Assembly: GCA_964577175.1 (NCBI GenBank)
Contig: CAZNYC010000025.1
Coordinates: forward strand, 1-38,701
Origin: BS750m-G62 sp964577175
GTDB taxonomy: Bacteria; Planctomycetota; Phycisphaerae; FEN-1346
Direction of reading: 5' to 3'
DNA length: 38,701 nt
Translations under genes and position numbers: made by a program
Shown: positions 8,112-15,475 of the stretch, piece by piece
Layout: the number at the start of each line of letters is the position of its first letter
Numbering within the stretch: position 1 is the stretch's first letter
Notes under the pieces: model-generated
What the model was told of the DNA's origin: nothing
What the model saw: the letters and a program-made list of their open reading frames with translations, nothing else
Databases searched by the model: none

Positions 8112-10113
8112 ACCGGATCCTCGGGTCCGCCCACGCGTACAGCACGTCGGCCAGGAGGAGCGACAGCAGCGTCAGCGTCCCGTAGACGACCGTGCCGAAC
8201 ATGATGACCGCCAGGTCGCGCTGGGTGGCGGCGTCGACAAGCAGGTCGCCCATGCCGGGCAGCGTAAAGATACGCTCCACGACCACGCTGCCGCCGAGCA
8301 GCACCGGCAGCATCATGACCATGGTGGTGATCATCGGGAGGAGGCTGTTTCGGAGGGCGTGGTGATAGACGACCCGCCGCTCGGGCAGGCCTTTGGCGCG
8401 GGCGGTGCGGACGTAATCGGCCCGCAGGTTCTCCAATAGGCTGGCCCGCCCCAGTTTCGCCAGGTACGCCAGGCCCCCGTACACCAGGCAGGCGACGGGC
8501 AGCGTGGCGTGCCAGAGGGTGTCGATGAACCACTCGAACCAGCCCATGAGTTCGCTGCCGTCCGAATGCAGGCCGCGGACCGGAAACCACTCCCAGCCGA
8601 TGCCGCCGCGGGCCAGGAGGCTCAGCAGCAGCGTGCCGGCCAGCACCTGGGGGACGCTCCACAGGCCGAGCAGGACGACCGTCGAGCCCCGGTCGAACAG
8701 CCGTCCGCTGTACCGCGCGCCCATCAGCCCCACGGGAATGGCGATGAGGAAGATGAAGGTCTGGGCGATGACGTTCAGGACGAGCGTCACGTCGGCCCGT
8801 TCGACGTAGAGGTCCAGCGGGTCCTTGCTGCCCGCGGCGGTGCGTTTCTGCATGCTCTCGCCGAAGTCGCCCCGGGCCATGTGCCACACCCACTGGCCGT
8901 AACCGATGAAGGCGCTCACGATCCGCTCGCCGCGGTCGACGAACTCGTCGCGGATGCGGTACCGGTTGGCCTCCCACCAGAGTTGCCATCCCTGTGGGCT
9001 GCGGCCGAGGTCCGTCCCGGTGACCTCGACGAGGGCCTCGGCGGCGTCGGCCCGTTTCTGGCGGGCCCGGCGAAGTTCGGCCTCGAGGGCCTCGGCGCCG
9101 GCTTCCGGCTTCGTCTCTTCCTGTTCCTCTCGCTCCTGCCGCCGCGCCTCCTGCTGTTGCTGGAGCCGCTGTTTCTCGAGGTCGACGTACCGCTCGTGCG
9201 CCGTGCGGAGTCGCTCGAGGGCGGCCTTGAACGGCTCTTCGTGTGCCTCCTGGAACGTCGGCCGATACGTCTCCCACCACGTGTGCCACGGGGCAGGGTC
9301 GATGCCGAGGTCCTCGTCGGCCCAGCGGGCGAGGCCGTCGGCGGTTTTGCGGGCGGTCGCCTCTGCCTCCGCCATCCGTTCGATGAGGCGGGACGGCCGG
9401 TTCGTTCGCCACCAGGCGCGCCAGCGTCCCGCGTCGGCCGGGAGGTCCGCCTCCGTCAACCGGCGGAGCGTTTCGTGCGCCTTGTCCAGGTCCTTCTCGG
9501 CCGCTTCCGTGGCCGCCTTCATCTTCTCGGGGTCCGCGTCCTTGTTCCGCGGCGCGGTCAGGATGTGCCTGGCCCGTTCGAGACGGTCGATCGCTTCTTC
9601 GATCTTCTCGGCGACGGACTCCTCGAACGCGTCCTCGCCGGTCTCCCACCACGCGGCCCACACCTCGGCGTCGAGGCCGAGGTCCTCGCCGGTCAGGGCC
9701 GCCAACTGCGCCGCCGCTTGGGTGCGGATGGCGTGCGTCTCGTCCAGGCGACCCAGGAGGGTCTCGGGACGGCGGCCGGTCCACCAGCGCTCCCAGATGC
9801 CGGGCATCCGGCCGGGGCGGGCGCCCGTGATGCGGACGAGTTCGTCGACGGCGTCGGTCTTGCCGTCGGCGAGGCGGGCGATCTGGTCCGGCACGCTGTC
9901 GCCCCACAGGTTATGGTCCTTGAGGCCGAGGCGTTCGCGGATGCGGTCGGCCTCCTGCTCGAAGACCCGCGGGTTGACGTTGCCGGCCTGGGCGCGGATC
10001 ATCGCCCCCACCGGGTCGCCGGGCGCCAGGCGGACGATGGCATACGTCAGGAGGGTGATGCCGACGAGGGTCGGCACCATGAGAAGCAGCCGCTTGAGGA
10101 TATACGTTCTCAC
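8104..10113 (-). CDS. oppB: Oligopeptide ABC transporter permease OppB with a large repeat-bearing periplasmic insertion
   Basis: Permease partner of OppC. I start at GTG 10113, giving a four-base GTGA overlap with the oppA stop and the canonical N-terminus VRTYILKRLLLMVPTLVGIT; an ATG at 10161 would add 16 Arg-rich residues inside oppA. The 669-residue protein is about twice normal size. After TM1 and APGDP comes a hydrophilic helical insertion of about 340 residues (about 45-395) with five W-x-x-W-W motifs (residues 107, 152, 231, 276, 376) and a Gln/Glu-rich coiled-coil-like stretch. The ordinary permease core follows, with EAA loop ADYVRTARAKGLPERRVVYH and C-terminal ADPRIRYD. Function of the insertion is unknown; by topology it should be periplasmic. 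Confidence 0.95.
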   Translation of the reverse strand: MRTYILKRLLLMVPTLVGITLLTYAIVRLAPGDPVGAMIRAQAGNVNPRVFEQEADRIRERLGLKDHNLWGDSVPDQIARLADGKTDAVDELVRITGARPGRMPGIWERWWTGRRPETLLGRLDETHAIRTQAAAQLAALTGEDLGLDAEVWAAWWETGEDAFEESVAEKIEEAIDRLERARHILTAPRNKDADPEKMKAATEAAEKDLDKAHETLRRLTEADLPADAGRWRAWWRTNRPSRLIERMAEAEATARKTADGLARWADEDLGIDPAPWHTWWETYRPTFQEAHEEPFKAALERLRTAHERYVDLEKQRLQQQQEARRQEREEQEETKPEAGAEALEAELRRARQKRADAAEALVEVTGTDLGRSPQGWQLWWEANRYRIRDEFVDRGERIVSAFIGYGQWVWHMARGDFGESMQKRTAAGSKDPLDLYVERADVTLVLNVIAQTFIFLIAIPVGLMGARYSGRLFDRGSTVVLLGLWSVPQVLAGTLLLSLLARGGIGWEWFPVRGLHSDGSELMGWFEWFIDTLWHATLPVACLVYGGLAYLAKLGRASLLENLRADYVRTARAKGLPERRVVYHHALRNSLLPMITTMVMMLPVLLGGSVVVERIFTLPGMGDLLVDAATQRDLAVIMFGTVVYGTLTLLSLLLADVLYAWADPRIRYD

Positions 10114-11981
10114 GGGCCGTCGCCCCCGTCGCCGAGGCGTTCGTCCTTCGGGATCCACCATTCCTCGGGGTCCATCCCGAGTTTGTAGACCTTGACGTTC
10201 CGCAGCCGCGTTCGCACCATCCGGAGGCTGTCGCGTTCCCGGAAGAAGGTGTACGGCTGGAGGTCGTGCAGGAGGCGATGGAACTCGCGGAAGAGGCGCA
10301 TCCGCACCTCGAAGTCCATCTCGCTGCGGGCCTCTTCGATGAGCCGGTCCGCCCGGGCGTTACGGAACGAGATGAAGTTGTGCCCCTGGTTGGCGATGGC
10401 GTCGGAGTGCCAGATCTGGTACGGGTCGGCCTCCAGCGCCCCGCTGCCGCCCCAGGCCAGGATGACGGCGTCGAAGTCGCGCGTGTCGAGCGTCCGGACG
10501 AAGACCGGCCAGTCGACGAACCGGGTCGTCACGTCGATGCCGGACCGGCGGAACTCCTCCTTGATGAGGCGCGCCAGGTCCACCCCCTGCTGGTTCCCGG
10601 CGGGGATTGTCCACTCGAACTCGAACCGCATGCCGTCCGCGTTCTCGAGCCAGCCGTCGCCGTCGCGGTCCTTCCAGCCGGCCTCGGCCAGGAGGCGGCG
10701 GGCCTCGGCGCGGTCGTACGGCCAGGGCCGGCAGTCCGGCGGATGCTGCGGCGACTGGGACCAGAACGGCCCCGTGCGGACCTGCCCGATGTCGTAATAC
10801 AGGTGCTCGACCAGGGCCTCGCGGTCGATGAGATGCGTCATGGCCCGCCGGACGCGCCGGTCGGCGAAGATGGGGTGCGGCCGCGCCACGTGGTCCAGCG
10901 TGCCGTCGGGCCGTTCGACGGTTTCGTACCTGGCTTGATTCCACCCGATGAACGAGTATCCCCCCGCCGGGCTGCTGTAGCGGTAGATGTCGAAGAACGG
11001 ATCCTCCCCCATGCGGCCGGGGTGGTCCTTGTATTTGTCGTACCATTCCGGCGCGATGGGCAGGTAATCGATGTCGCCGCTGAGGAACGACTGGACGGCG
11101 GCCCGTTCGTCGCGGATGATCTCGTACGTGATCCGGTCGTAGGCGCGGGGCTTGCCCCAGAATGTCTCGTTTCGCACCAAGGTGACGCGGCGGCCGGTTT
11201 CCCACGACTGGAAGACGTACGGTCCCGTGCCGATGAAGCCCTGCACGAGGTCGTTGAAGTGCTTGATGCCCTGGGCCTCGGCCTTCTCCGGGTCGACCTC
11301 CACGTGGGGCGCGTAGATGTGTTTCGGCAGGATGGAGAAGATGTTGCCGGCGGACTCGGCCACCTTGAAGTACTTCTCCTTCCAGACGAACCGGACGGTG
11401 TGGTCGTCCAGGGCCTCGCACCGCTCGCACTTCGACAGGTACGACGCCATGCTCCGGGCGTCGATCTCCGGATTCATCACCAGGTTGTAACTGAAGACGA
11501 CGTCCTCCGCCGTCACGGGATGCCCGTCGGAGAATCGCGCCTCCGGATGAAGGTGAAACGTGACCGTCAGGCCGTCGTCGGAGATGTCCCAGCGCTTGGC
11601 CAGGGCGCCCTCCAACTCGCCCGTGGCAATGTTGTATTGGCACAGCCGCTGAAAGACGTGGGCGTTGACGTATCGCTCGTACAGGTCCTTGCCGGTGATG
11701 GGGTTGAGGTTCTGCGGCTCGGAGGAGAGCGTGCCCCGGAACGTGCCGCCCATCTGCTCCGGGGTGAAGTCTGGGATTTCGGCGTGGGCAGCGCCGACGA
11801 GGGCAAGCACGACCACCGCTGTCGCCAGCAGCAGACGCGCGCTGCGGGGAGCGCGGCGGGTCGGAGCCCGTCCCGAGCGCTGCCGAGGGATACCCGCCGC
11901 GGACCGAAGGCTCGTTCTCTTCCCGCGCGGTGGGTGCGGAGCCCCACCGCGCTCAGCCGGTTGGCGACCTCGATGCGTCAT
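10110..11981 (-). CDS. oppA: Oligopeptide-binding protein OppA-like (SBP family 5)
   Basis: Periplasmic solute-binding protein delivering peptides to OppBC; 623 residues. The SBP_bac_5 fold is evident: GGTFRGTLSSEPQNLNPITG near the mature N-terminus, LAKRWDISDDGLTVTFHLHP, FSDGHPVTAEDVVFSYN, GTGPYVFQSW and RRAMTHLIDRE. The signal peptide has a clear hydrophobic core (LLLATAVVVLALVGAAHA, residues 50-67, likely cleaved after AHA) but an unusually long Arg-rich n-region of about 49 residues, encoded by two GC-rich palindromic repeats (11851-11902 and 11925-11952). No convincing alternative start lies nearer the core. AGGAGA is 12 bases upstream, inside the end of dapF, seven bases from its stop. 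Confidence 0.93.
   Translation of the reverse strand: MTHRGRQPAERGGAPHPPRGKRTSLRSAAGIPRQRSGRAPTRRAPRSARLLLATAVVVLALVGAAHAEIPDFTPEQMGGTFRGTLSSEPQNLNPITGKDLYERYVNAHVFQRLCQYNIATGELEGALAKRWDISDDGLTVTFHLHPEARFSDGHPVTAEDVVFSYNLVMNPEIDARSMASYLSKCERCEALDDHTVRFVWKEKYFKVAESAGNIFSILPKHIYAPHVEVDPEKAEAQGIKHFNDLVQGFIGTGPYVFQSWETGRRVTLVRNETFWGKPRAYDRITYEIIRDERAAVQSFLSGDIDYLPIAPEWYDKYKDHPGRMGEDPFFDIYRYSSPAGGYSFIGWNQARYETVERPDGTLDHVARPHPIFADRRVRRAMTHLIDREALVEHLYYDIGQVRTGPFWSQSPQHPPDCRPWPYDRAEARRLLAEAGWKDRDGDGWLENADGMRFEFEWTIPAGNQQGVDLARLIKEEFRRSGIDVTTRFVDWPVFVRTLDTRDFDAVILAWGGSGALEADPYQIWHSDAIANQGHNFISFRNARADRLIEEARSEMDFEVRMRLFREFHRLLHDLQPYTFFRERDSLRMVRTRLRNVKVYKLGMDPEEWWIPKDERLGDGGDGP
11851..11902. repeat. 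52-bp GCGCGG-CGGGT palindrome inside the oppA signal region
   Basis: Outer arms CGCGGCGGGT (11852-11861) and ACCCGCCGCG (11892-11901) pair perfectly; an inner TCGGAGCCCGTCCCGA segment can fold too. It is clearly homologous to 32127-32178 and 37593-37642, which are intergenic. This copy is read through in frame as part of the extended OppA signal peptide. Confidence 0.8.
11925..11952. repeat. Short GCGCGGTGGG hairpin inside the oppA 5' end
   Basis: GCGCGGTGGG (11925-11934) pairs perfectly with CCCACCGCGC (11943-11952) around an eight-base loop. The same hairpin type occurs at 34075-34102 and 36001-36028. It falls in the oppA n-region codons. Confidence 0.75.
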
Positions 11982-11988
11982 GCGTCGA

Positions 11989-12855
11989 TCACGTCTCCTG
12001 TTCCGCTGATCCGGGCGCCGCCAGCCACTCGCCCGTAAACACCTCTTCGATGGGCCCCGTCAGGCGGACCTCGGCGTCGTCGGCGGGCCAGTCGATTTCC
12101 AGGTCCCCGCCCGGCACGTGGGCAAGGAGGTGCCGGCCCGTGCGGCCGGTGAGCGCGCCCGCCACGCAGACGGCGCACGCCCCCGTCCCGCACGCCAGCG
12201 TCGGACCGCTGCCGCGCTCCCACGTCCGGACGATCGCTTCCTCGGGTGAGACGACCTCCACCGCATGGACATTGACCCGGTTCGGGAACCGCGAATGGCG
12301 TTCGATCTCCGGCCCCAGCCGCTCGAGCGGCCAGTCGGCCACGTTCTCGGTGTAGAAGACCGCGTGCGGATTGCCCATGCCCACGCAGGTCATTTCCAGC
12401 GTGCGGCCTTCGACCTCGAGCGGCTCGTCGACGACGCGGTCGCCCTCGGCCTCGACGGGGATGCCGGCGGGTTCGAGAATCGGCCGGCCCATTGCGATGC
12501 TGCCGCGCACGATGCGGCCGCCGTCGTCGCGATGGAGGGCGACCTCGCGCACGCCGGCGAGGGTCTCGACGCGGATGGTGTCGCCGCCGGCCAGCCCGCG
12601 CGTGACCGCGAACGCCGCCAGGCACCGGACCCCGTTGCCGCACATCTCCGCCTCGGACCCGTCGGCGTTGAACATACGCATGCCGACGTCGCCGCCGGCC
12701 CCCGGCGGGAGGGCGAGGATCAGCCCGTCCGCCCCGATGCCGAAGTGGCGGTCGCTCATGCGCACCGCCAGCCGCGACGGGTCCGGAACCTCCGTCTCGA
12801 ACCCGTTGACGAACAGGTAATCGTTTCCGGCTCCGTGCAGTTTGGCGAATCGCAC
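11989..12855 (-). CDS. dapF: Diaminopimelate epimerase
   Basis: Converts LL- to meso-diaminopimelate in lysine and peptidoglycan synthesis, in the cytoplasm. The 288-residue protein carries both catalytic cysteines: Cys72 in the EMCGNGVRC block and Cys223 in TLACGTGACAV. The N-terminus FAKLHGAGNDYLF and NPHAVFY block are classic. I start at GTG 12855 (VRFAKLHG): AAGGAG lies seven bases upstream; the GTG two codons earlier abuts that site too closely, and a much longer frame runs into the divergent promoter region. It heads the opp operon, with oppA starting seven bases after its stop. The pairing suggests, but does not prove, a link to diaminopimelate-containing peptides. Confidence 0.96.
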   Translation of the reverse strand: MRFAKLHGAGNDYLFVNGFETEVPDPSRLAVRMSDRHFGIGADGLILALPPGAGGDVGMRMFNADGSEAEMCGNGVRCLAAFAVTRGLAGGDTIRVETLAGVREVALHRDDGGRIVRGSIAMGRPILEPAGIPVEAEGDRVVDEPLEVEGRTLEMTCVGMGNPHAVFYTENVADWPLERLGPEIERHSRFPNRVNVHAVEVVSPEEAIVRTWERGSGPTLACGTGACAVCVAGALTGRTGRHLLAHVPGGDLEIDWPADDAEVRLTGPIEEVFTGEWLAAPGSAEQET

Positions 12856-12951
12856 GGCCACGCTCCTTCGCTGCAGCCGACGGCGGGCGGACCTCGCTGC
12901 ATCGACGCCCGGGCGCACGCGCCCGGCCGTGGCACTTTGCCGCCCGGGCGG

Positions 12952-12957
12952 ATTATA
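12952..12957 (-). promoter_or_regulatory. Probable -10 of the dapF-opp promoter
   Basis: Perfect TATAAT on the minus strand at 12957-12952, about 97 bases before the dapF GTG. The -35 is weak (GGATGA at 17-bp spacing). The leader holds a strong 8-bp hairpin (CCGGGCGC/GCGCCCGG, 12909-12926). Confidence 0.5.
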
Positions 12958-13009
12958 GGTGGAGCCCCTGCCCTTCATCCAGTCTTTTCGGCTTGCAGGG
13001 GCCACAGTG

Positions 13010-13038
13010 TTGACGCTACCGGCGCGGCCGGGTAGAGT
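13010..13038 (+). promoter_or_regulatory. Sigma-70-type promoter for the sugar phosphate isomerase gene
   Basis: -35 TTGACG (13010-13015), 17-bp spacer, -10 TAGAGT (13033-13038). It lies 46 bases before the ATG and is divergent from the dapF promoter. Confidence 0.6.
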
Positions 13039-13084
13039 GCTTCCAGTCGTCCGTACCGCGATCCCCGCAGAAAGGAAACCGGCC

Positions 13085-13918
13085 ATGATCCGCCTCAGCG
13101 GTTTCGCCGACGAAATCGGCCCCGACCTCGACCTCCAGATCCGCACGCTCCGCGAGGAGCACATGCATTACATGGAACTGCGGGGCGTCTGGGAGACCAA
13201 CGTCCTCGACCTCTCCGACGCCCAGCGCCGCGAGGTCAAGGGCCGTCTCGGCGACGCCGGGATGGGCGTCTCGTCGATCGGGTCGCCCATCGGCAAGGTG
13301 CCGATCGACGCCCCGTGGCAGGACCACGTGGACCGGTTCAAGCACTGCCTGGACGTGGCGGAGTTCTTCGAGGCCCCGTACATCCGCCTCTTCAGTTACT
13401 ATCCGCCGGAGGGGGGCGGAAACATCGCCGACCATCGCGACGAGGTCCTCCGCCGCCTGAACGAACAGGTGCAGATGGCCGAGGGCCGGCCCGTCGCCCT
13501 GCTCCACGAGAACGAGAAGAAGATCTACGGTGAATCGGGCGAGGCGTGCGCCGACCTGGCCGCCCACGTGCCCGGCCTCGGCCTCATCTTCGACTCGGCG
13601 AACCTCGTGCAGGTGGGCATCCGGCCGATCGAGGCGTGGCAGCAGATGAAGGACCACGTCGTGTACTTCCACATCAAGGACGCAGTCTTTCCGACGGGCG
13701 AGATCGCCCCGCCCGGCGAGGGCGACGGCGACATCCCGGAAATCCTCGCCGAGGCCATCAACGGGCGGGGATACGAGGGGTTCGTCTCCCTGGAGCCGCA
13801 CCTCGCGGCCGCCGGCGAGTTCGACGGGTTCAGCGGCCCGGCGCCGTTCAAGAAGGCCGTGCGCCTCGTGAAGGGGATGCTCGACGGCCTCGGCGCGGAG
13901 CACGACGCGAAACCGTAG
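13085..13918 (+). CDS. Sugar phosphate isomerase/epimerase (AP endonuclease 2 TIM-barrel family)
   Basis: Cytoplasmic TIM-barrel protein of the xylose-isomerase-like/AP_endonuc_2 family, 277 residues. Typical elements: LSGFADEIGPDLDLQI at the N-terminus, LLHENEKKIYGESG (around 140-153) with a candidate metal-binding Glu, LIFDSANLVQVG (around 175) with a candidate Asp, YFHIKDA (around 198) with His, and FVSLEPHL (around 235) with Glu. Such proteins usually isomerise or epimerise sugars or inositols using a divalent metal; the substrate cannot be told. I start at ATG 13085, after AAAGGAAA and just downstream of a good promoter. It is a single gene; its 3' gap carries a palindromic repeat. Confidence 0.88.
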   Translation: MIRLSGFADEIGPDLDLQIRTLREEHMHYMELRGVWETNVLDLSDAQRREVKGRLGDAGMGVSSIGSPIGKVPIDAPWQDHVDRFKHCLDVAEFFEAPYIRLFSYYPPEGGGNIADHRDEVLRRLNEQVQMAEGRPVALLHENEKKIYGESGEACADLAAHVPGLGLIFDSANLVQVGIRPIEAWQQMKDHVVYFHIKDAVFPTGEIAPPGEGDGDIPEILAEAINGRGYEGFVSLEPHLAAAGEFDGFSGPAPFKKAVRLVKGMLDGLGAEHDAKP

Positions 13919-13951
13919 GCCGCGCCGCGGCCGACGGTGGAGACAAAGGTT

Positions 13952-14048
13952 ATCACCCTGAGCGCAGCGAAGGGTCTCGCCGTGCGAATTACAAAAAGGC
14001 AGCGACCACGGCAAGATTCTTCGGCCCGCAAGCGGACCTCAGAATGAC
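13952..14048. repeat. GTCATTCTGAGG palindromic element, copy 2
   Basis: Right end CCTCAGAATGAC (14037-14048) and internal GATTCTTCGGCCCGCAAGCG match the copy at 29699-29808. The left end is diverged (ATCACCCTGAGCGCAGCG). It lies between the convergent isomerase and PHP genes. Confidence 0.75.
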
Positions 14049-14068
14049 AGCACCAAACACGTAACGGC

Positions 14069-14947
14069 CTACGCCTCCCGCCGCGCCGCCAGGCGGGCTT
14101 TCATCTGCTCGACCACCGTATAGTGGATCGCGAGTTGCCCCCGCCCCACGCCCAGGCGGATATCCGAATCCGCCCGGCCGTGCCAGTCCGTGCCGCCGAT
14201 GGCCAGCAGGCCCAGCCGCTGGGCCATCTCGCCGTAGTGGCGGGCGTAGTTCGCCGTGTGGTCCGGGCTCGACACCTCGGCGGCCTCGATGCCGGCCTCA
14301 GCGAAGCGGCGGAGCCACTCCTCCGTTTCGGCGACGGAGCGGTTGAGTTGCCGTGGATGCGCCAGGGCCGCCAGCCCCCCCGCCTCGCGGATCGCGGCGA
14401 TGGCCTCGGCGGGCGTGACACGCTTGCGGCCGACGAACGCCGGCTTCCCCCGGCCCAGGTATTTGTCGAACGCCTCGTCCCACTTGCCGACGTGCCCCTT
14501 CTCGAGCATGGCGGCGGCAAAGTGGGCGCGGGTCAGCGTGCCGGTGGCCTGGTTGCGGGTCACGTCGTCCATCGCCAGGTCGAAACCGAGATCGTGCAGC
14601 CGCTCCAGAATCTGCGCGTTGCGGCGGTCTCGCCCCTCGCGAGCCACCTTCAGCACGCGGCCGAGGGCGGAGGCGTCCGGGTCGATGAAGTACCCCAGGA
14701 CGTGGCAGGCCCCGTCCTCGAACTCGCCGCCAATCTCGACGCCCGGGATGACCTCGATGCCGGCGTCCGGCCCGGCGGCGAGGGCCTCGGCCAGGCCCGC
14801 CGTCGTGTCGTGATCCGTCAGGGCGACGGCCTTGAGGCCGGTCTCGGCCGCCCGCTCGACCACCTCCCGCGGCGAGAAGGCGCCGTCGGAGGCGTTGGAG
14901 TGGACGTGCAGGTCCACCAGGTCCGGCTGCGGTACCGTCTGCGCCAC
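14069..14947 (-). CDS. PHP-domain phosphoesterase (TrpH/RNase AM-like)
   Basis: Polymerase-and-histidinol-phosphatase fold protein, 292 residues. Metal-binding motifs are complete: DLHVHSNASDG (12-22, His14 and His16), LTDHDT (43-48), PGVEIG (69-74), ALAHPRQL, and TDWHG near the C-terminus. It best resembles the stand-alone TrpH/YciV type, whose characterised members hydrolyse 3',5'-nucleoside bisphosphates or act as 5'-3' exoribonucleases on short RNA. I start at GTG 14947, seven bases after GGAGG and downstream of a good promoter; an upstream ATG would add about 87 residues of non-coding-looking sequence that includes the promoter. Exact substrate unproven. Confidence 0.9.
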   Translation of the reverse strand: MAQTVPQPDLVDLHVHSNASDGAFSPREVVERAAETGLKAVALTDHDTTAGLAEALAAGPDAGIEVIPGVEIGGEFEDGACHVLGYFIDPDASALGRVLKVAREGRDRRNAQILERLHDLGFDLAMDDVTRNQATGTLTRAHFAAAMLEKGHVGKWDEAFDKYLGRGKPAFVGRKRVTPAEAIAAIREAGGLAALAHPRQLNRSVAETEEWLRRFAEAGIEAAEVSSPDHTANYARHYGEMAQRLGLLAIGGTDWHGRADSDIRLGVGRGQLAIHYTVVEQMKARLAARREA

Positions 14948-14989
14948 GTCCCATCCTCCGAACGCACGGGTGCATGAATCGAGCACGGC

Positions 14990-15018
14990 ACTGTAGCGGG
15001 ACGGCAGGGCGGGGTCAA
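14990..15018 (-). promoter_or_regulatory. Sigma-70-type promoter for the PHP gene
   Basis: On the minus strand, -35 TTGACC (15018-15013), 17-bp spacer, -10 TACAGT (14995-14990), 43 bases before the GTG start. Confidence 0.6.
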
Positions 15019-15383
15019 GACGAGAAACGCGGCGGACGGCGCCTTTGCAATGCCCTGTCCCCCCCGGCCTTGCGGCGTCGGGCGACGAATGACTGAAGGC
15101 CGCCCGCCCCCGGTGCCGATGAATTCGTTGGCCGGCGGGGGCGAGAGGTCTCCGGCGGCCGGTCACCGCCCCTGATGCGTGCCGATAGACGGCCCGAGCC
15201 GCCCGCATGCGAGGGCGGAAAATCGGGCGTTTTTCAGGCGCGACACGGACTGCACCGGCAGCGGCTCCGAATCCCTCCCCTACGCGGAACGAGCGAAGGT
15301 GCCCGTAACCCGCTGTCCTACAAGAGGTTACACGAAGGCCTCGGGTGCGCTCCGTCGCGGTGCGCGCCGACGGCCCGACCCGT

Positions 15384-15411
15384 TTGACCGCCGTCCCACT
15401 GGCCGTAGGCT
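15384..15411 (+). promoter_or_regulatory. Candidate promoter of the pil operon
   Basis: -35 TTGACC (15384-15389), 16-bp spacer, -10 TAGGCT (15406-15411), 65 bases before pilM. The -35 begins in the left arm of the 11-bp inverted repeat, so if this promoter is real the repeat would act at DNA level rather than as RNA. Moderate match only. Confidence 0.35.
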
Positions 15412-15475
15412 ACTAATACGGCTCTGCGTAGCCACAAACGGGTCGCGTGGGCCGGAGGTCTAGAAGGATACGCGC

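Larger units (their letters stand above)
14948..15475. other. 528-nt non-coding region upstream of the pilus operon with many inverted repeats
   Basis: No supported gene. The left end holds the promoter of the PHP gene. The right half holds hairpins in series: CCGCCC/GGGCGG (15199-15204/15213-15218, with five T's at 15230), GTAACC/GGTTAC (15305-15310/15326-15331), CCGTCG/CGACGG (15352-15357/15368-15373), and an 11-bp inverted repeat CGACCCGTTTG/CAAACGGGTCG (15376-15386/15435-15445). Inside that last loop GCCGTA/TACGGC (15402-15407/15417-15422) and GGCTAC/GTAGCC (15408-15413/15428-15433) interleave, so they cannot form together. It could be a structured 5' leader or a complex operator. Confidence 0.55.

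Noticed and set aside
15230..15234. Intrinsic terminator at the T5 run after CCGCCC/GGGCGG
   Set aside because: The T-run starts 11 bases after the stem instead of directly after it, and neither strand has a gene ending there.
15199..15447. Known c-di-GMP riboswitch upstream of pilM
   Set aside because: Would make sense before pilus genes, but I could not find the conserved GEMM core sequences; only unnamed stems are present.
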